Under the pieces are notes generated by a model. It had not been told where the DNA came from. It worked only from the letters and a program-made list of their open reading frames with translations, and ran no database searches. The translations under genes were made by a program, and so were the position numbers. From assembly GCA_947090765.1 (NCBI GenBank), contig OX352322.1:3889501-3953500 (forward strand): DNA of 64,000 nucleotides. The letters run 5' to 3'. Positions within the stretch are counted from its first letter, which is position 1, and the number at the start of each line of letters is the position of its first letter. Source of the stretch: Pseudomonas sp. MM223. Its GTDB lineage: Bacteria; Pseudomonadota; Gammaproteobacteria; Pseudomonadales; Pseudomonadaceae. This document shows, one piece after another, positions 61,091 to 64,000 of the stretch.

Positions 61091-61953
61091 GCATTTGGGA
61101 GCGCCAGCACCGCCAGCAGTTTGTCTCTGGTTGGTTGAGTGCAAGGCTGCATCGGCTCGCGCAGCTCGTCGCTCATCACCCCCTGCAACTGCAATGCGGC
61201 CTTGACCACGGCCGGGTTGGGCTCGGCGAAAGCCATTTTGATCCAGGGCAGCAACTGGTAGAACGTGCCACGCGCAGCCGCCCAGTCGCCGCTATCGACC
61301 TGCCGCAGCATGCGCACGTAAAGGTGCGCATGCACATGCGCCGAAGCCGAAATGGCCCCTGCACCGCCCAGGCACAGGTTGTTGAATATCTGCAGGTCTT
61401 CACCGGCCAACACTTGGGCATGGCCGTCGTGGATCAGGGCCATGGTGGTTTCGCTGTCACCGCTGCAGTCCTTGACCGCAGCGATGCGCGGGTGGCGCAC
61501 GATCCGGCGCAAGGTTTCGCGCTCGATGCGCACACCGGTGCGGTAAGGGATGTCGTACACAATCAGCGGCACGCTGGCAGTATCCGCTACGGTGTTGAAG
61601 AACGCTTCGATGCCGGCCTGCGAAGGGCGGATGTAGCAAGGCGCCGGCACCAGAAGCCCGCCAATGTCACGCTGCTGGATCTCAGCCTGGAAGGCCAATA
61701 GCTCACGCAGGTTGTAACCCGACAGGCCCATCACCACCCTGCTCGGCTCCACCCAGGCCAGCACGGCGTCCAGCACCGCCAGTTGCTCGGCTTTGGACAG
61801 CGCCGCCGCCTCCCCCGTGGTACCGCACACCACAAAACCGGCAACGCCGTCTTCAAGCAGCTTCTTGACCAGCTTTTCCAGGGCGGCGAAATCGACGTCA
61901 TTGGCGCGCATGGGTGTGACGAGGGCGATCCAGATACCACGGAAATTCGACAT
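61084..61953 (-). CDS. Dihydrodipicolinate synthase/N-acetylneuraminate lyase family protein
   Basis: A 289-aa class I aldolase-fold lyase. Residues matching E. coli DHDPS are present: T45/T46 (GTTGEA), Y107, Y133 (VYDIPYRTG, with R138) and Schiff-base K161 (AVKDCSGD). It could therefore be a true DapA paralogue or a related lyase. AGGAG before the ATG. Isolated from lysine genes; next to a class V aminotransferase. The stop codon is contributed by a REP arm. Confidence 0.88.
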   Translation of the reverse strand: MSNFRGIWIALVTPMRANDVDFAALEKLVKKLLEDGVAGFVVCGTTGEAAALSKAEQLAVLDAVLAWVEPSRVVMGLSGYNLRELLAFQAEIQQRDIGGLLVPAPCYIRPSQAGIEAFFNTVADTASVPLIVYDIPYRTGVRIERETLRRIVRHPRIAAVKDCSGDSETTMALIHDGHAQVLAGEDLQIFNNLCLGGAGAISASAHVHAHLYVRMLRQVDSGDWAAARGTFYQLLPWIKMAFAEPNPAVVKAALQLQGVMSDELREPMQPCTQPTRDKLLAVLALPNAL

Positions 61954-62034
61954 GCAAAAACTCCTGATGTTGACCGAAAGTCAGCGTCAGCGGGTGAGGA
62001 GTCGAAGTGGTCTGGCAGAGATACCTGGCGCCTT

Positions 62035-62063
62035 CTGTCTCGTCAGCCCATCTGACGAGACAG
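62035..62063. terminator. Strong perfect hairpin after bcsC
   Basis: ctgtctcgtcag and its exact complement form a 12-bp stem around a five-base loop. It lies 224 bases after the bcsC stop, directly after a 34-codon ORF, and 82 bases before the DapA-like start. No T-run follows on the minus strand. Probably the 3' end of the bcs transcript. Confidence 0.55.
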
Positions 62064-62073
62064 CGCGCCTCGG

Positions 62074-62178
62074 TCAGATGAGCGGCTGTTTCTTGGATTT
62101 CTTGGCAACGGCAACGCACGCGCCTGCCTGGGCAATGAAGCCCGAAGCGGAAATGGCGTGGTTGGATGTGGACATCAT
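62074..62178 (-). CDS. Possible 34-aa small ORF
   Basis: 34 codons beginning MMSTSNHAISASGF and ending in a basic tail (KKSKKQPLI), between bcsC and the hairpin. No clear ribosome site. The rest of the 333-base gap holds the hairpin and the DapA-like ribosome site. Kept only because the frame ends right at a strong hairpin; may be chance. Confidence 0.25.
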   Translation of the reverse strand: MMSTSNHAISASGFIAQAGACVAVAKKSKKQPLI

Positions 62179-62286
62179 GAGAAAGCCCGTTGCGCAGGTA
62201 TGGCTGGATAATGGTGCGGCGGCGTGGCTGGTGTCAACCCTTGGCCTGCATCGGCACCAGGAGGACCGTGCAGGCAGGTATCGCCA

Positions 62287-64000
62287 TCAACGCCACTCGC
62301 TGTAGGGCTCCAGTGGCGTTACCGGCAAGGCCAGGTTGCCTCGCCACGGCTCGAACAGATAACGCAGGTAGAGCATGCCATGGCTAGGCGCATAGTCATC
62401 GCTGTGCTGCCAGTCGAAACCGCCCCCCAGTACCCACTGATCACTCAGGCGCCGTTCGAACAGGCCGCGCAGGCGGTAGCCCAGCCCGCTGCTGTCGCTG
62501 GCATCGCTCATGGCATCGATGTTGGAGCCCACATCATACTGCGCCAGCACTTTGCGATTGATGTGCGCATCCGGATACAGCCGGCTGCTTCCACTATGGG
62601 CCTGGGACCAGCTGACCGAACCTTCCAGCAACAGCGACCAGTCATAGTTGCGCCAGGCGTAACTGACCGGCACGCCAACCGACGTGTAGCGCTGTGGGCT
62701 GTAGTAGCCGCCCTGCCCCAGGCTGTAGCCGCCCAGGTCTTTGTCATGGCGCCAGTGCATCAGCGTCAGGCCAACCCGCACGCGCTCGTCGGCCTTTTCC
62801 ACCACCCGGTGGTAATAGCCGGCCATGGCCCGGGTGCGCTGGTTGTCGGCAACGTTCTCGCCATACAGCCAGTGATGCCCCAGGCTGGCCCAGACACCGT
62901 TGTCGCCGCCTTGGTCCCAGCTCAGGCCAAGCGTGGCGCCATTGGCTGTGACCCCACCCCAACGCACGCCCGTCGGGCGGTCGCGTGCCCCGGCGAACGA
63001 TAACAGTGAGTTGCTCATGGGCCGCCGCGACGCCGTCAGCGACCAGCCAACCTGGCCGAGGTCGCCGTTGAGCGTTGCACCACCCAGCCAGTTGTTGATC
63101 GGGTAACCCAGGGTGGTGCCCAGGTCAAACGCCCAGCGGCTGCCCTGCCAACCCAGCGCCAGCACGCTGCCGTCAGCGGTCTGCGAGCCGCCCGTGCATG
63201 CAGGCAGCGATTTTCCGTCAGCGGTCTGGCCGACAAACTGACAGCTGCCGAAGTCGGGAGTGTAGCGCCCCTGATCGTTCTGCTCGAACGAACCTGCATC
63301 CATGCCGATGCGCTCAATACGGGCAAAGGCGGTGCCGTCCTGCCAAGGAGTATCGACATGCAACAGGGTCGACTGGGTACTCAGCTCGGAGGTGCCCGGC
63401 GTACCGTCGTCCTGGCGCCAGCCGTAGTCGTGCATCAGCGTCACATGGGTATTGCGCTGGCGATACAGCGCATCGACGTCGCTGCGCAGGCTGCGTGCCA
63501 GCCAGTCATCGGCGTCCTGCTCACGGCTGGCCAGCGTCAGGGCACGGTCATCCCGTGGCGAAGCGGCAGCACGGTCCAGCAATTGCGCATCGGCCATTGC
63601 TGCGGCGTACAGGTCCAGCGCCCGTTGCGGGTCGTCTTGCGCCACCAGGCGGGCGGCGTCACGGCGCAACAATGGATCAGGCCGGGGCTGCTGCGCTGCA
63701 ATCCGGTCGAGCAGCGCGGCCGCGTGGTCGTGTTCGCCCAAGGCCACCCAGACAGCCGCCAGGCGCCGCTGGGCATTGCTGTCATCGGCGGCCAACGGTG
63801 GCACCTGCACGGCCATCATGTGCCGGGCCTTGGCCAGGTTGCCTTCAGCCACCGCGCTTTCGATCACGCCAAGCCGTGCTTCCGGGCGCCCGGGCTGTAC
63901 GGCCAGCACACGCTGGTAATAACCACCCGCCTTGTCGGGCTCACCGCGCGCGGCCGCCCAGTCGGCCAACAGCATCAGGTCGTCGGGGCCGCCTTCGCCA
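62287..64000 (-). CDS. bcsC: Cellulose synthase outer-membrane subunit BcsC (partial, 3' part)
   Basis: The frame is open through the right edge, so only the C-terminal ~570 residues are present. TPR repeats (for example GEPDKAGGYYQRVLAVQPGRPEARLGVIESAVAEGNLAKA) are followed by the ~350-residue BcsC C-terminal beta-barrel domain (ASRRPMSNSLLSFAGARDR, YSPQRYTSVGVPVSYAWRN) ending ALPVTPLEPYSEWR. It exports cellulose or a related exopolysaccharide through the outer membrane. The remaining bcs genes should lie beyond the window. Confidence 0.92.
   Translation of the reverse strand, partial: GEGGPDDLMLLADWAAARGEPDKAGGYYQRVLAVQPGRPEARLGVIESAVAEGNLAKARHMMAVQVPPLAADDSNAQRRLAAVWVALGEHDHAAALLDRIAAQQPRPDPLLRRDAARLVAQDDPQRALDLYAAAMADAQLLDRAAASPRDDRALTLASREQDADDWLARSLRSDVDALYRQRNTHVTLMHDYGWRQDDGTPGTSELSTQSTLLHVDTPWQDGTAFARIERIGMDAGSFEQNDQGRYTPDFGSCQFVGQTADGKSLPACTGGSQTADGSVLALGWQGSRWAFDLGTTLGYPINNWLGGATLNGDLGQVGWSLTASRRPMSNSLLSFAGARDRPTGVRWGGVTANGATLGLSWDQGGDNGVWASLGHHWLYGENVADNQRTRAMAGYYHRVVEKADERVRVGLTLMHWRHDKDLGGYSLGQGGYYSPQRYTSVGVPVSYAWRNYDWSLLLEGSVSWSQAHSGSSRLYPDAHINRKVLAQYDVGSNIDAMSDASDSSGLGYRLRGLFERRLSDQWVLGGGFDWQHSDDYAPSHGMLYLRYLFEPWRGNLALPVTPLEPYSEWR

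Overview
The window reads as chromosome of a Pseudomonas putida-group bacterium. The evidence is high GC content, a ped/exa-type PQQ alcohol-oxidation regulatory cluster, Pseudomonas-type paired REP palindromes between many genes, a second pstSCAB operon without phoU, SfnB/Met-type sulfur genes, and a bcsC cellulose gene running off the right edge. From memory, and not checked, the backbone order resembles the KT2440 stretch from the ped cluster down to the bcs operon, with accessory blocks interleaved. I see no phage, transposon, CRISPR array, tRNA or rRNA.

Layout. 0.2-10.6 kb: PQQ/lanthanide alcohol-oxidation regulation. It holds a sensor kinase/regulator pair, a periplasmic binding protein, a beta-propeller, a two-gene ABC exporter, a CXXCW protein, the AgmR-type regulator, a hybrid kinase and a FIST sensor protein. 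10.8-13.7 kb: a porin, a HAD phosphatase and a degenerate Fic protein. 13.8-18.7 kb: pstSCAB (pstB frameshifted), with a Pho box shared with divergent ppk2. 18.7-21.1 kb: small genes, two of them frameshifted. 21.1-25.8 kb: an unassigned catabolic operon (iron alcohol dehydrogenase, MFS carrier, hydratase) with a divergent LysR. 25.9-29.7 kb: a sigma-54-promoted sulfur operon, sfnB-metI-metQ-metN. 29.9-32.5 kb: Lrp, azlCD and Usp. 33.1-37.6 kb: a Rieske oxygenase plus rubredoxin/rubredoxin-reductase fusion, flanked by TetR and LysR. 37.7-46.9 kb: an MFS exporter, mgtA with a long structured leader, a chemoreceptor, a hydrolase and a DUF1835 protein. 47.0-50.3 kb: a frameshifted MocR regulator divergent from a ferredoxin-reductase/M24-peptidase fusion. 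50.4-55.8 kb: GNAT, LysR, amine-oxidase-like protein, PotF-like protein and MFS. 56.1-58.4 kb: an AT-richer LysR/oxidoreductase island. 58.7-62.0 kb: GNAT, cupin, class V aminotransferase and DapA-like lyase. 62.3-64.0 kb: the 3' part of bcsC.

Best candidates for undescribed biology are the Rieske oxygenase paired with a fused rubredoxin electron chain, the single-polypeptide fusion of a ferredoxin-NAD(P)H reductase with an M24 peptidase, the Fic-like protein lacking its catalytic histidine next to a HAD phosphatase, and the mgtA leader with a proline-rich upstream ORF. At four genes the stop codon is the TAG of a REP element. Four genes (pstB, a MAPEG gene, an HTH regulator, the MocR regulator) each carry one single-base indel, so either assembly errors or real decay must be separated by reads.
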